Source: Hyphomicrobiales bacterium (lineage in GTDB: Bacteria > Pseudomonadota > Alphaproteobacteria > Rhizobiales > Rhizobiaceae). From it: DNA of 64,000 nucleotides. Every line of letters starts with the position of its first letter. Position 1 is the first letter of the stretch. Made by a program: the position numbers and the translations under genes. This document shows, in pieces, positions 46,473-54,862 of the stretch. A model generated the notes under the pieces. It worked only from the letters and a program-made list of their open reading frames with translations, was not told the DNA's origin and did no database searches. The stretch covers positions 434,001-498,000 of the forward strand of contig UBZT01000009.1 in the NCBI GenBank assembly GCA_900470155.1, in the 5' to 3' direction.

Positions 46473-47817
46473 TCGACACAGTCTGTCAGGACAACTCGTC
46501 GTCTCCATCTCCCTCGTGCTGTCGGCCTTGTGGATCCTCGGCGTTGCCCTCGCCATTCACATCATGCGCGGCGAATTCGACGAAGTCTTCGACAGTGCGC
46601 TGCAGGAAACGACGGAACGTCTTGCGCCCCTCGTCGTCGACGACTTTTTCCACCGCGAAACACGCAGCGGCCCCTACCAGATTGCCGATCAGAGCGGCGG
46701 CAACACAGACGGATACCTGACATATCAGGTGCGAGACCCGTCCGGTCGCGTACTGGTGCATTCACACAACGTCAATTCAGTCGGCTACGCCGCCCCTCTT
46801 CAACCTGGGTTTTGGAGCGGCGACGGCAAGCGGATCTTCACTTTAGCCACGGTCAGCAACAGCTTGTTCATCCAGGTCGCCGATTCTCTCGATCATCGCC
46901 GGGAGGCAACGCTTGAAAGCGCGCTCGCGTTGTCGATGCCGATCCTCTTGCTTCTGCCGCTTGGCATGCTCGCCACGTGGGGGATCGTGGTTCGCGCAAC
47001 CCGGCCGATCGGCGCACTCAGCGATGCGATCAGCGAGCGCGACGGGGCGAACCTCGATCCGATCGCCATCAAGGGACTGCCGACCGAGATCGCCACCATT
47101 CCACATTCTGTCAACACCCTTCTGGATCGGCTGAAATTGGCATTCCAGGCGGAAAGGGATCTTGCGGCCAATGCAGCCCATGAGCTCAGGACCCCGCTGG
47201 CGGGAGCGCTCGCTCAGACTGAACTTTTGGCGGATCAGCTCGACCGAAAGACCGACAAGGCGCGGGCCCACCGCGTCTTGGATGTGCTCCGCCGCCTGTC
47301 GCTCACCCTCGAAAAGCTGCTTCAACTGTCCCGAGCGGATGCCGGTATCGGTGTGTCTGAAACGCCTGTCGATCTGTCGGCTCTGGTCGATCTCATCGTT
47401 CGAGAGTTCCGCAGGGCGAATGCAACGACAGCAGTCGACATTGTGTGGCACGGCGACGTGCAACCAATCTCGCGAATGATTGACCCGGATGCATTTGCCA
47501 TCGCCTTCAAGAATCTCCTTGAAAACGCCATGCGGTATGGCCGGCCCGATCGACCGATCACTGTTACCCTCTGTGCAGCCGGTTGGATCGCCGTGCGCAA
47601 TTACACGGCCGGAGCGCTGGATCCTGACATCAACGTCTACCGGCAGAGGTTCAAGCGCGGAAGCGTGACGGCTCCCGGTTCCGGTCTTGGTTTGCCCATC
47701 GTCGACAAACTCATGAAGCAGATGAACGGTACGATGGAGCTTCGCGCGGTTCCGACAGAAGACAGCCAGATGGTCTTTGAGTGTCAGCTCAGTTTCCTGC
47801 CAAACAACGGACCTTAA
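46462..47817 (+). CDS. Two-component sensor histidine kinase
   Basis: The 451-residue kinase has membrane segments at about residues 11-34 and 154-177 with a periplasmic sensor domain between them, a HAMP-like linker, a dimerisation domain with His240 in AAHELRTPLAG, and an ATPase domain (N-box KNLLENAMRYG, G-box GSGLGLPIV). The start lies inside the response-regulator gene (11-base overlap) with AGGA upstream. The signal is unknown; cationic peptides or metal ions are typical for relatives beside eptA. Confidence 0.94.
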   Translation: MRIDRHSLSGQLVVSISLVLSALWILGVALAIHIMRGEFDEVFDSALQETTERLAPLVVDDFFHRETRSGPYQIADQSGGNTDGYLTYQVRDPSGRVLVHSHNVNSVGYAAPLQPGFWSGDGKRIFTLATVSNSLFIQVADSLDHRREATLESALALSMPILLLLPLGMLATWGIVVRATRPIGALSDAISERDGANLDPIAIKGLPTEIATIPHSVNTLLDRLKLAFQAERDLAANAAHELRTPLAGALAQTELLADQLDRKTDKARAHRVLDVLRRLSLTLEKLLQLSRADAGIGVSETPVDLSALVDLIVREFRRANATTAVDIVWHGDVQPISRMIDPDAFAIAFKNLLENAMRYGRPDRPITVTLCAAGWIAVRNYTAGALDPDINVYRQRFKRGSVTAPGSGLGLPIVDKLMKQMNGTMELRAVPTEDSQMVFECQLSFLPNNGP

Positions 47818-47957
47818 ATACGCCCCGCGTCTCGCGGCTTTGACGAGTGTCACGCGCAAGCCGCGTAATACCCCGCCAACGTTGCGCGCCAACCCCCACA
47901 GGCGTTAGCATGCGGCATCGGGCGTTGAGCGTAATCGGCCAAAGGGTGAGGTTTGGA

Positions 47958-48890
47958 ATGGGCAAGAGCCAAAGATCTCGTTCAAGGTTTGCCGCCGTCC
48001 TGCTGCCTGCTTTTGCGGTGATCGCGCCATACGACCCGGCGGCGGCTGCCGTGGTTCGGGAACCGCCCTCCTGCCTGTACGAACGCAAGGACGGCCCGGC
48101 GTCGCTCTGCATAGGTGAGGAGATGTTCAACGTCGATCTATGCCGCACGATCGGCCACTTCGCCGAAGTCCACGGCGTGCCGGCGGCGTTCTTCGCCCGT
48201 CTCATCTGGCGCGAGAGCCTGTTTCGCCCCGAGGCGGTCAGCCCGAAGGGAGCGGAGGGCATCGCGCAGTTCATGCCGGATACGGCAAGGCAACGCGGGG
48301 TCGGCAATACATTCGATGTCATTGAGGCCCTGGATGCGTCGGCGGCCTATCTCAAAGCGCTGGAAACCCGCTTCGGCAATTTCGGCTTTGCCGCGGCCGC
48401 ATATAATGCCGGGGAAAATGGGTTTGCTCGTTTTCTGTCCAAAGGGCGGCTGCCGATCGAGACGCGGGACTATGTCTTTGCGATTACCGGCAACATTGTC
48501 GAGACATGGCGGGACGCCCCGCCCGACGTCGCAGCGCCGGAACTGGATGAAGCGCTGCCGTTTCAGGAAGCCTGCACGGTGTTGGCCGAGACACGACGGA
48601 TGAATGAGCCCGTTCTTGCCGGATCCGCCGACTGGGCGCCCTGGGGCGTCCAGCTCGCAGCGCATTATCGCCCTTCCGTTGTCGATCACCTGTTCAGACG
48701 CGCGATCGGCGGGCTGCCGGCTCCGCTCAATGCGGAGCGTGCCCTGATCGTCCGGCAGCGCGGCGGAAATTTCGGATATCGAACGCGTTATGCGGCCAGG
48801 ATCGGACGCGAAACCCGCGAGGAGGCCACCAAACTCTGCGCTGCCATCCGGGCTGCGGCCGTGTCCTGCACGGTGTTCCGCAACCGATGA
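47958..48890 (+). CDS. Soluble lytic transglycosylase-like protein (SLT domain)
   Basis: The 310-residue protein has a signal-peptide-like N-terminus (FAAVLLPAFAVIAPYDPAAAA) and an SLT/GH23 domain with catalytic Glu86 in RLIWRESLFRPEAVS, then GIAQFMPDTA and FAAAAYNAGENG. The C-terminal half has no family I recognise. The ATG at 47958 has GTGAGG upstream. It lies 140 bases after the sensor kinase; the gap holds an 8-bp hairpin (47833-47840 with 47858-47865), so it is probably transcribed separately. Confidence 0.88.
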   Translation: MGKSQRSRSRFAAVLLPAFAVIAPYDPAAAAVVREPPSCLYERKDGPASLCIGEEMFNVDLCRTIGHFAEVHGVPAAFFARLIWRESLFRPEAVSPKGAEGIAQFMPDTARQRGVGNTFDVIEALDASAAYLKALETRFGNFGFAAAAYNAGENGFARFLSKGRLPIETRDYVFAITGNIVETWRDAPPDVAAPELDEALPFQEACTVLAETRRMNEPVLAGSADWAPWGVQLAAHYRPSVVDHLFRRAIGGLPAPLNAERALIVRQRGGNFGYRTRYAARIGRETREEATKLCAAIRAAAVSCTVFRNR

Positions 48891-48927
48891 GCCGGACGCC
48901 CGGTGACCGCGACTGAGGCGAAATCCC

Positions 48928-49269
48928 TTATTCGGTGCAGCCTGTGTCTTTCAGCGCCTGGACATGAAAGCGCCTGAGCGCGGCCTCGATGTCGGCCTTG
49001 CTGAATTTGTGACCGGCAAGCGACAGGTCGCGTGATAGCCGGGCAATCACATCACTGTCACCGGCGACAGCATGATCCACCTCATGCAGGTCACGCGCAT
49101 AACGACCGAGGTCATCGCCGACAAAGCCGATCAGCGAGCCGGCCCAGTAACCAGCGAGCAGGTTGCGGCGGGCACGGATGCCATCGAGCCCCTCTCCTTC
49201 CTGATGCCCAGCGTGAAGGCCGGGCTGGGTGCGGCCACTCGTTTTCTTCGTATCATCAGTCACGATCAT
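48928..49269 (-). CDS. DUF1476-family protein, divergent ATPase-zeta paralogue
   Basis: The 113-residue protein has the core of alphaproteobacterial F1-ATPase inhibitor zeta: RARRNLLAGYWAG aligns with EARRNKLLGLWAA, followed by DDLGRYARDL, the acidic DHAVAGDSDVIARLSRDL and FSKADIEAALRRF. The N-terminus differs from true zeta, which inhibits through its first 20 or so residues; here that part is polar and unlike it. A strong AAGGAGGAG sits 7 bases before the ATG at 49269. It follows an unknown gene with a 29-base gap. ATPase inhibition is therefore doubtful. Confidence 0.8.
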   Translation of the reverse strand: MIVTDDTKKTSGRTQPGLHAGHQEGEGLDGIRARRNLLAGYWAGSLIGFVGDDLGRYARDLHEVDHAVAGDSDVIARLSRDLSLAGHKFSKADIEAALRRFHVQALKDTGCTE

Positions 49270-49298
49270 GACGGTCTCCTCCTTTTGATCGGTGGTCA

Positions 49299-49601
49299 TC
49301 AGCTTGAAGCCTCCGTGCCGGTCAGAAACGTCGCCAGCGGTCCACAGGCTGGATTGCTAGCATCAAGCAGTTCGGCCGTGCTCGTCCAACCGGTCACGAC
49401 AGAAACGACTGTGCTTCCCGCCCACCAGACATCGTCGCCGGCACGGCTGATCAGGATGGGCGCGGTGGTGGCGAGACAATCGCTCGCCTGGCTCACCACT
49501 TCGACCGAGGCACCGGCCCGATCGAGCCGCGACAATATGTCGGCCTGCACAGGCTCGACGACAAAAGTGGCAAAAAGCGAGGCGATGAATTCGGAGATCA
49601 T
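49299..49601 (-). CDS. Small hypothetical protein upstream of the DUF1476 paralogue
   Basis: The 100-residue protein starts with a moderately hydrophobic stretch (EFIASLFATFVVEP) and has no motif that I recognise. GGGGTTGG lies near the ATG. It ends 29 bases before the DUF1476 paralogue on the same strand and shares its codon style, so the two are probably one operon. Existence as a real gene is supported mainly by this spacing. Confidence 0.6.
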   Translation of the reverse strand: MISEFIASLFATFVVEPVQADILSRLDRAGASVEVVSQASDCLATTAPILISRAGDDVWWAGSTVVSVVTGWTSTAELLDASNPACGPLATFLTGTEASS

Positions 49602-50024
49602 CGCACCAACCCCTTGAAGCGCTGTTCAAAGCCCGACAGTCGGGTGGCAGATGCCACACGCGGCCCAGGCTGTCCCGGGCGCGGATCGCAGCCCATGGAC
49701 TGGGAAAAACGGCCAAGGCCGATCGGGGCGGAATACGGGTGTTGCAATGTCTGGTCCTCTGGCCGGCAAGCGTGTCGAAAAACGGTCCGACATCGCAAGA
49801 GCGCCGGGCGGCTCTTACCAGAGGGGCCCGGACCAGCGGGTTGGCCTGTAGATGGGAAGCGATTCGGGCGGCTTCAAGGCGGATGGCGGCGATGAAACAA
49901 AAAACGGGCCATGCGTCCCGGGTCTTGTGAAGCCCGTTGATGCATGGCCCGGGCGGCGGGCGATCAGGGCGGCGGAGCCGCCGATCAGCCGACGCCGCCG
50001 TTCCTCGGCAGCAAATGGCTGACC
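49602..50024. other. Gene-poor stretch with a long hairpin
   Basis: No credible gene is seen in these 423 bases. A 9-bp perfect stem (GGGCCATGC at 49906-49914, GCATGGCCC at 49942-49950) encloses further complementary sequence, and on the minus strand it runs into GTTTTTTGTTT. It therefore looks like a terminator for the minus-strand gene at 50025-50438, or the 3' end of a small RNA. Confidence 0.5.
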
Positions 50025-50438
50025 TCAGTAACGAATGACCGGGCAACCACGCACATTGGCAAAGACCATCCGGTCGAAGTCACCACGCCGGACACCTTCG
50101 ACCACGACCCGGCGCGGCGTGATATCCATGATCCGTGCCCGGCGCAGGCCACTCCACTGCGCCTTTTCAACAGCCTGGTTCGGGCGGCAGTCGCCACGGT
50201 CATGGCGCTGAGCACGCTCATAGCGGCGACCACGCTCACCACGCCGATCACGTTCGTCGATGACCGGGCCGCGGTCCCAATGCCGCGGGCCATCGCGGTA
50301 GTCGACACCATAGGCTGGGCCGCCGATATAGATGCCAAAGCTGTCGGCCGAAGCCGTGGTTGCAGTGGCAGCAAGGCCGGTCACGGCCGTAACGGATACG
50401 AGGGCGGCGATACCCAGCTTGCGAAGCATATCGATCAT
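50025..50438 (-). CDS. Small periplasmic basic protein of unknown function
   Basis: The 137-residue protein has a signal peptide (ALVSVTAVTGLAATATTASA, then DSFGIYIGG) and a basic, arginine-rich middle (ERDRRGERGRRYERAQRHDR) before a conserved-looking C-terminus (VVVEGVRRGDFDRMVFANVRGC). The two cysteines (GDCRP, RGCPV) may pair. AGAGGAGAG precedes the ATG. Similar short secreted proteins are common in rhizobia without known role. Confidence 0.78.
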   Translation of the reverse strand: MIDMLRKLGIAALVSVTAVTGLAATATTASADSFGIYIGGPAYGVDYRDGPRHWDRGPVIDERDRRGERGRRYERAQRHDRGDCRPNQAVEKAQWSGLRRARIMDITPRRVVVEGVRRGDFDRMVFANVRGCPVIRY

Positions 50439-50583
50439 GTTTCTCTCCTCTTAGAGTTCCGGGCGTCTGGCCCTTGGATGCATCCCGCTTTTGCGAGCGA
50501 TTGAGAAGAGAGTAGTTCCAGTCGGCTGAACGCAATCCGAAGCCGGCATTCAGCCGGCATTCATGCAAATCACGACGTGAACT

Positions 50584-51000
50584 TCAAAGATGCAGAACGA
50601 TCTGGCGCCGATGCGGATGATCGCGGTGCTCGAAGAGATAGATACCCTGCCAGGTGCCGAGCAGTAGGCGGCCGTCTGCAAAGGGAATGCCGAGCGACAC
50701 CGGCAACAGCGCTGCCTTGATATGGGCCGGCATGTCGTCTGGTCCCTCGTCACGGTGGATGAGGTAGTCCATCGACGGATCGCTCGTCGGCGGTACCAGT
50801 CGACGAAAAAACGCCTTGAGATCAACCTGCACGGAGGGGTCGGCATTCTCCTGAATCAACAGCGAACAGGAGGTGTGCCGGACGAATACCGTCAACAAGC
50901 CATCCACCGCGCCCTCGTCGCGCAGGAAACCCGCTGCCTTCTCGGTAAATTCGTAGAGACCCTGTCCGCGTGTCGTTATCTCGATTCGACCGATTGCCAA
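50584..51000 (-). CDS. YjbQ/UPF0047-family protein
   Basis: The 138-residue protein carries the UPF0047 signature region DEGPDDMPAHIKAAL and FVRHTSCSLLIQENADPSV. YjbQ is reported to have weak thiamine-phosphate synthase activity, but its true role is open. AGGAGG lies upstream of the ATG. It is divergent from the UPF0303 gene across 112 bases. Confidence 0.92.
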   Translation of the reverse strand: MAIGRIEITTRGQGLYEFTEKAAGFLRDEGAVDGLLTVFVRHTSCSLLIQENADPSVQVDLKAFFRRLVPPTSDPSMDYLIHRDEGPDDMPAHIKAALLPVSLGIPFADGRLLLGTWQGIYLFEHRDHPHRRQIVLHL

Positions 51001-51112
51001 TCCTGCCTCCTACTGTTGACTCTATTGCTTTTGGTGCGGGACAAAGCCGATCTGCAGCTTGGCGGCACCATCCTCTCCCGCTAGTCTCTGCAAAACGCCG
51101 GAGGAATGAACC

Positions 51113-51565
51113 ATGAGCCTGCTCGACACGCTGGAAAAACAGGAAAACCAGCTGATCTTCAAGACATTCGATGAAATAACAGCCGTGCAGATCGGCCAAG
51201 CGCTGGTCAAGCAGGCGCTCGCCGAAAAGGCCCCGGTTGTCATCGACATCCGCACGCCGGATCGCACGCTGTTTCATGCCGCCCTGCCCGGCTCATCCCC
51301 CGACAACGACCACTGGGCGCGTCGAAAGAGCAATGTCACGCTGCGGTTCCACAAGGCATCGATGCGCGTCGGCGAGATCAACCGCAGCAAGGATCGCGGC
51401 ATCTCGCCCGATCTCGGCCTTGATCCGCTGGACTATGCCGACCATGGCGGCAGTTTTCCGGTCCGCATCAACAGTCTGGTTGTCGCCGCCATCACCGTCT
51501 CCGGCCTGAAATCTCAGGAAGATCATGACATGATCGTCAAGGTACTCGAAGAATACCTCGCCTGA
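51113..51565 (+). CDS. UPF0303 / heme-degrading-domain (HbpS/GlcG-like) protein
   Basis: The 150-residue protein has blocks FDEITAVQIGQALVKQAL, VVIDIRTPDRTLFHAALPGS, HDMIVKVLEEYLA and WARRKSNVTLRFHKAS typical of the UPF0303 subgroup of GlcG/HbpS proteins. Relatives bind heme or act in redox sensing; no function is proven for this subgroup. CCGGAGGAA precedes the ATG. It converges with the SnoaL-like gene with only 6 bases between the stops. Confidence 0.88.
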   Translation: MSLLDTLEKQENQLIFKTFDEITAVQIGQALVKQALAEKAPVVIDIRTPDRTLFHAALPGSSPDNDHWARRKSNVTLRFHKASMRVGEINRSKDRGISPDLGLDPLDYADHGGSFPVRINSLVVAAITVSGLKSQEDHDMIVKVLEEYLA

Positions 51566-51571
51566 GCAAAC

Positions 51572-51952
51572 TTACGGTCTGATCGCGGCAAACAGGCTCA
51601 TCCGATTGAAAAGCTCGCCCTCGCGCGACAATATCAAAACGGCGGGAAGCGAATACGGGCCACCGTCAACGCCGTTTTCGGCGTCGACACCGCGCCGATC
51701 GTGACCCTTCAATGTGCATTCGACAGCGCCGCGCGTTTCCGCGGAGTCAGTCATGACCAGCATGTCGGCCAAGGACAGGTCATGCCGCAAAATATAGGCA
51801 GACAGCGTGTCGCGGAACGAAGCAAGGCCGATGACCCGAATGCCATCCGGCAGATCGAGTACCGCTTCCTCCTCGAAGGCGCCGGTCACGCTGTCGAAAT
51901 CACGACGGTTGAGCGCCTCGATCAAGGCAAGGGTCTGATCTCTCAGGGACAT
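51572..51952 (-). CDS. SnoaL-like / NTF2-fold small protein
   Basis: The 126-residue protein has the alpha+beta cone layout of nuclear-transport-factor-2-like proteins (LALIEALNRRDFDSVTGAFEEEAVLDLP at the start, FNRMSLFAAIRP at the end). Members are hydrolases, isomerases or ligand binders. GAGGAG precedes the ATG. No neighbour suggests a substrate. Confidence 0.75.
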   Translation of the reverse strand: MSLRDQTLALIEALNRRDFDSVTGAFEEEAVLDLPDGIRVIGLASFRDTLSAYILRHDLSLADMLVMTDSAETRGAVECTLKGHDRRGVDAENGVDGGPYSLPAVLILSREGELFNRMSLFAAIRP

Positions 51953-52006
51953 GGGCAGCTCCTCGTTGTTATGGAATAGATAGGCCGGTTGCCGTCGGGG
52001 GCAAGG

Positions 52007-52927
52007 TCATGCGTTCTCGACCCGCAGCTCGATAGGCTGCAAGGCAGATTTCGCCGATAGCACCACCGCATCGGTCAACGGTTTCAACTGCACCTTGATC
52101 GATCGGCTGACATGCCAGTAGAGTGGAACATCGAGCGGGAGCCCATCAATCAACGGCATGAGACGCCCTTCGGCGATGTGCTTTTCGACCAGCACCTGCG
52201 GGTTCATCCCCCAGCCCAGTCCTGCGACGGATGCGTCGACGAACGCCTGGCTGGACGGCAGCCAATGAGAGGGCCCGATCACGGAAGACCCGGTTGCAAG
52301 CTGGGCCCATCGCGGCTGCAACTGGTCTTTGGCGTTGAATGTCACGACAGGCGCCTGTGCCAGGGTCAACGCGGTAACACCGGTCTTCCCGAACCAGTCC
52401 TGATAAAATGCCGGGCTTGCGGTCGCGATATAGCGAAGCGCGCCGAGTGGTCGGCTGTCACAGCCCTGAGCCGCCTGTGGCGAACCGCTGACCGCCGCCC
52501 TCACCTCGCCCCGTTTCAACCAGTCGGCACTGTGGTCCTGATCGTCAAGCACCAGATCGAACAGCGTTTCCGGCACGGCTGTCATCGCAGACACGAACCA
52601 TGTGGCGAGACTGTCGGCATTGACCGCAATGCGCAGGCTCGGCCACACAGCGCTCGCATTCCCGACACCCTGCTTCAATCCCAGATCACGCCGCAGCCCC
52701 TGTTCCAGCAAAGCCAGTTCTTCCGCATGGCGAAAGAGCCTCAAGCCGGCTTCGGTTGGTTGGCAGGGTTGCGAGCGGATGATCAGCGGACTGCCAACCA
52801 GCTCTTCAAGGGCACGGATGCGTTGCGAGATCGCTGACGATGTGACGCCCAGCAAGCGGGCTGCGCGCTCGAAACCGCCGCTGCGCAATACGGCGGCCAA
52901 TGCTGCGAGTTGGGCGGCATCGATCAT
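52007..52927 (-). CDS. LysR-family regulator ArgP/LysG type
   Basis: The 306-residue protein has the typical start IDAAQLAALAAVLRSGGFERAA, HTH SSAISQRIRALEELVGSPLIIRS and the ArgP-like C-terminus. ArgP/LysG regulators sense lysine or arginine and activate the divergent exporter gene, which is exactly the arrangement here: the exporter starts 86 bases away. The ATG at 52927 has AGGAA upstream. Confidence 0.92.
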   Translation of the reverse strand: MIDAAQLAALAAVLRSGGFERAARLLGVTSSAISQRIRALEELVGSPLIIRSQPCQPTEAGLRLFRHAEELALLEQGLRRDLGLKQGVGNASAVWPSLRIAVNADSLATWFVSAMTAVPETLFDLVLDDQDHSADWLKRGEVRAAVSGSPQAAQGCDSRPLGALRYIATASPAFYQDWFGKTGVTALTLAQAPVVTFNAKDQLQPRWAQLATGSSVIGPSHWLPSSQAFVDASVAGLGWGMNPQVLVEKHIAEGRLMPLIDGLPLDVPLYWHVSRSIKVQLKPLTDAVVLSAKSALQPIELRVENA

Positions 52928-53013
52928 TAGGGTTCCTAATCTGAGGCAAGAAATTTTAATTGTTCTAATCAAACTCGATCGGGTAGTCAAAGCGCGGTCA
53001 ACGAGGAGTTTTC

Positions 53014-53613
53014 ATGTCCACCGCCCTGTTTGCCGGCTTTCTGCTCGGCCTCAGCCTGATCGTCGCGATCGGTGCGCAAAATGCGTTTGTCCTGCGCCAG
53101 GGACTGTTGCGTCGGCATGTGCTGCCCATTGTCCTGACCTGCGCCATATCCGATGCCCTGCTGATCGCCATCGGGGTCGCAGGTTTTGCCACCGTTCTGG
53201 CGTCACTTACCTGGCTGGAGCCGGTGATGCGATACGGTGGCGCAGTATTCCTGGCCCTCTATGCCCTGCGCAGTGTCCATCAGAGCCTGACTGGCGATGG
53301 CGCACTGCGGGCTGCCAAGCCCCAGGAGATGCGGCTCCTGCCTGCGCTTTTAACCTGCCTCGCCTTTACCTGGCTCAATCCGCATGTCTATCTCGACACG
53401 GTCGTCCTCCTGGGGTCTATCTCAACCCGCTACGCAGGCCATGAAACCGCCTTCGCCCTTGGTGCAATGATCGCCTCTTTCTCCTTCTTCTTCTCGCTCG
53501 GCTTTGGCGCCAGACTGCTGGAGCCGCTGTTTGCCAAACCGATTGCCTGGCGCGTCCTCGACGGGATGATTGCGCTGATCATGATGTCCATCGCTGTCAA
53601 TCTTGTGCGCTAG
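53014..53613 (+). CDS. LysE/ArgO-family amino-acid exporter
   Basis: The 199-residue inner-membrane protein has six hydrophobic segments and the family start GFLLGLSLIVAIGAQNAFVLRQG, with LTCLAFTWLNPHVYLDTVVLLG in the middle. It exports basic amino acids such as lysine and arginine. ACGAGGAG lies upstream of the ATG. Regulation by the divergent ArgP/LysG-type protein is strongly suggested. Confidence 0.94.
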   Translation: MSTALFAGFLLGLSLIVAIGAQNAFVLRQGLLRRHVLPIVLTCAISDALLIAIGVAGFATVLASLTWLEPVMRYGGAVFLALYALRSVHQSLTGDGALRAAKPQEMRLLPALLTCLAFTWLNPHVYLDTVVLLGSISTRYAGHETAFALGAMIASFSFFFSLGFGARLLEPLFAKPIAWRVLDGMIALIMMSIAVNLVR

Positions 53614-53699
53614 GCGGATGCTGGCTGTTTTGATGATGCAGCCGCCTTCACGCTCGGCTAGAAAGACGCGTGCTCGGACAAGCGGGAGGAAACCGGTCC

Positions 53700-54848
53700 A
53701 TGTTTCTCAGCAATCGCGACATCGTTGACCTGATCGATTTCCGCCAGGAACTGCATCGCCATCCGGAAGTGTCCGGGCAAGAGGAACACACGGCAAAACG
53801 CGTCGTTGAGGCGCTGAGACCGCTGGCGCCGTCCAGGATCATCACCGGCCTTGGCGGCCATGGTGTCGCAGCGGTATTTGAAGGCGCCGCCCCCGGGCCG
53901 ACCCTGCTCTTTCGTGCGGAACTAGACGCACTACCGATCGAGGAGAAATCCACGTCCGCCTATCGCTCGACGGTCCCCGGCAAGGGCCATCTGTGCGGCC
54001 ATGACGGACATTCGACGATTCTGACCGCCCTGGCGCTCGGCCTCTCCCGTCAGCCACCGAAGCGCGGCCGGGTCGTGCTGCTGTTCCAGCCGGCGGAGGA
54101 GGATGGCAGCGGCGCCGCAGCCGTGCTGGACGACCCGCGCTTTGCCGAAATCAAACCCGACTTCGCTTTTTCCCTGCATAATCTTCCCGGTATGCCGTTG
54201 GGCCACGTTGCCCTGAAGTCCGGCCCGGTCAACTGCGCCTCGCGCGGCATGAAGATTGGCTTGTCCGGCAAGACCGCCCATGCGTCGCAGCCCGAAACGG
54301 GTCTATCGCCCATGGCTGCGATCGCCAGCTTGATGCCGTCGCTGACGGCACTCTCGGCCGGCGCTCCGCCCGATGAGAATTTCACCCTCGCGACCGTCAC
54401 CCATGCCTGGCTCGGCGAGCAGGCCTTCGGCATTGCCCCTGGCGATGGCGAGGTATGGGTTACCTTGCGGACGCTCGTTGACGACCGCATGGCCGAACTC
54501 TGCGCCCGCGCCGAAGCACTGGCCGCCGATGCCGCTTCGAGGCATGGCCTGACCATTGCCATCAGTTACCACGACATCTTCCTGCATTGCGACAATGCGC
54601 CCGAAGCGGTCCTGCATCTGGCCCGTGCGCTGGACGACGAATCGATCCCGCATGACGAAGGCGATCTGCCGATGCGTGGCTCGGAAGATTTCGGCCGCCT
54701 GCGCGCGGTCGCCCCGTCTGCGATGTTTTTCCTCGGCTCCGGCGAGAAGCATCCGGCCCTGCACAATCCCGACTATGATTTCCCCGACGCATTGATCGCC
54801 ATCGGCGCGCGGGCCTTCATGCGGGTGATCCGCAATTTGCTTGGTTGA
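53700..54848 (+). CDS. M20-family amidohydrolase (hippurate/N-acyl-amino-acid hydrolase-like)
   Basis: The 382-residue protein is an M20D metallo-amidohydrolase with metal ligands in HLCGHDGHST, PAEEDGSGA and HNLPGMPLGH, and RGSEDFG near the C-terminus. Relatives cleave hippurate, N-acetyl-amino acids or IAA-amino acid conjugates; plant-hormone conjugates are possible substrates in rhizobia but not shown. The ATG at 53700 has GGGAGGAA 9 bases upstream, preferred over a GTG at 53670. It follows the exporter by 86 bases on the same strand. Confidence 0.9.
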   Translation: MFLSNRDIVDLIDFRQELHRHPEVSGQEEHTAKRVVEALRPLAPSRIITGLGGHGVAAVFEGAAPGPTLLFRAELDALPIEEKSTSAYRSTVPGKGHLCGHDGHSTILTALALGLSRQPPKRGRVVLLFQPAEEDGSGAAAVLDDPRFAEIKPDFAFSLHNLPGMPLGHVALKSGPVNCASRGMKIGLSGKTAHASQPETGLSPMAAIASLMPSLTALSAGAPPDENFTLATVTHAWLGEQAFGIAPGDGEVWVTLRTLVDDRMAELCARAEALAADAASRHGLTIAISYHDIFLHCDNAPEAVLHLARALDDESIPHDEGDLPMRGSEDFGRLRAVAPSAMFFLGSGEKHPALHNPDYDFPDALIAIGARAFMRVIRNLLG

Positions 54849-54862
54849 TTGAAGCAGGCTGA

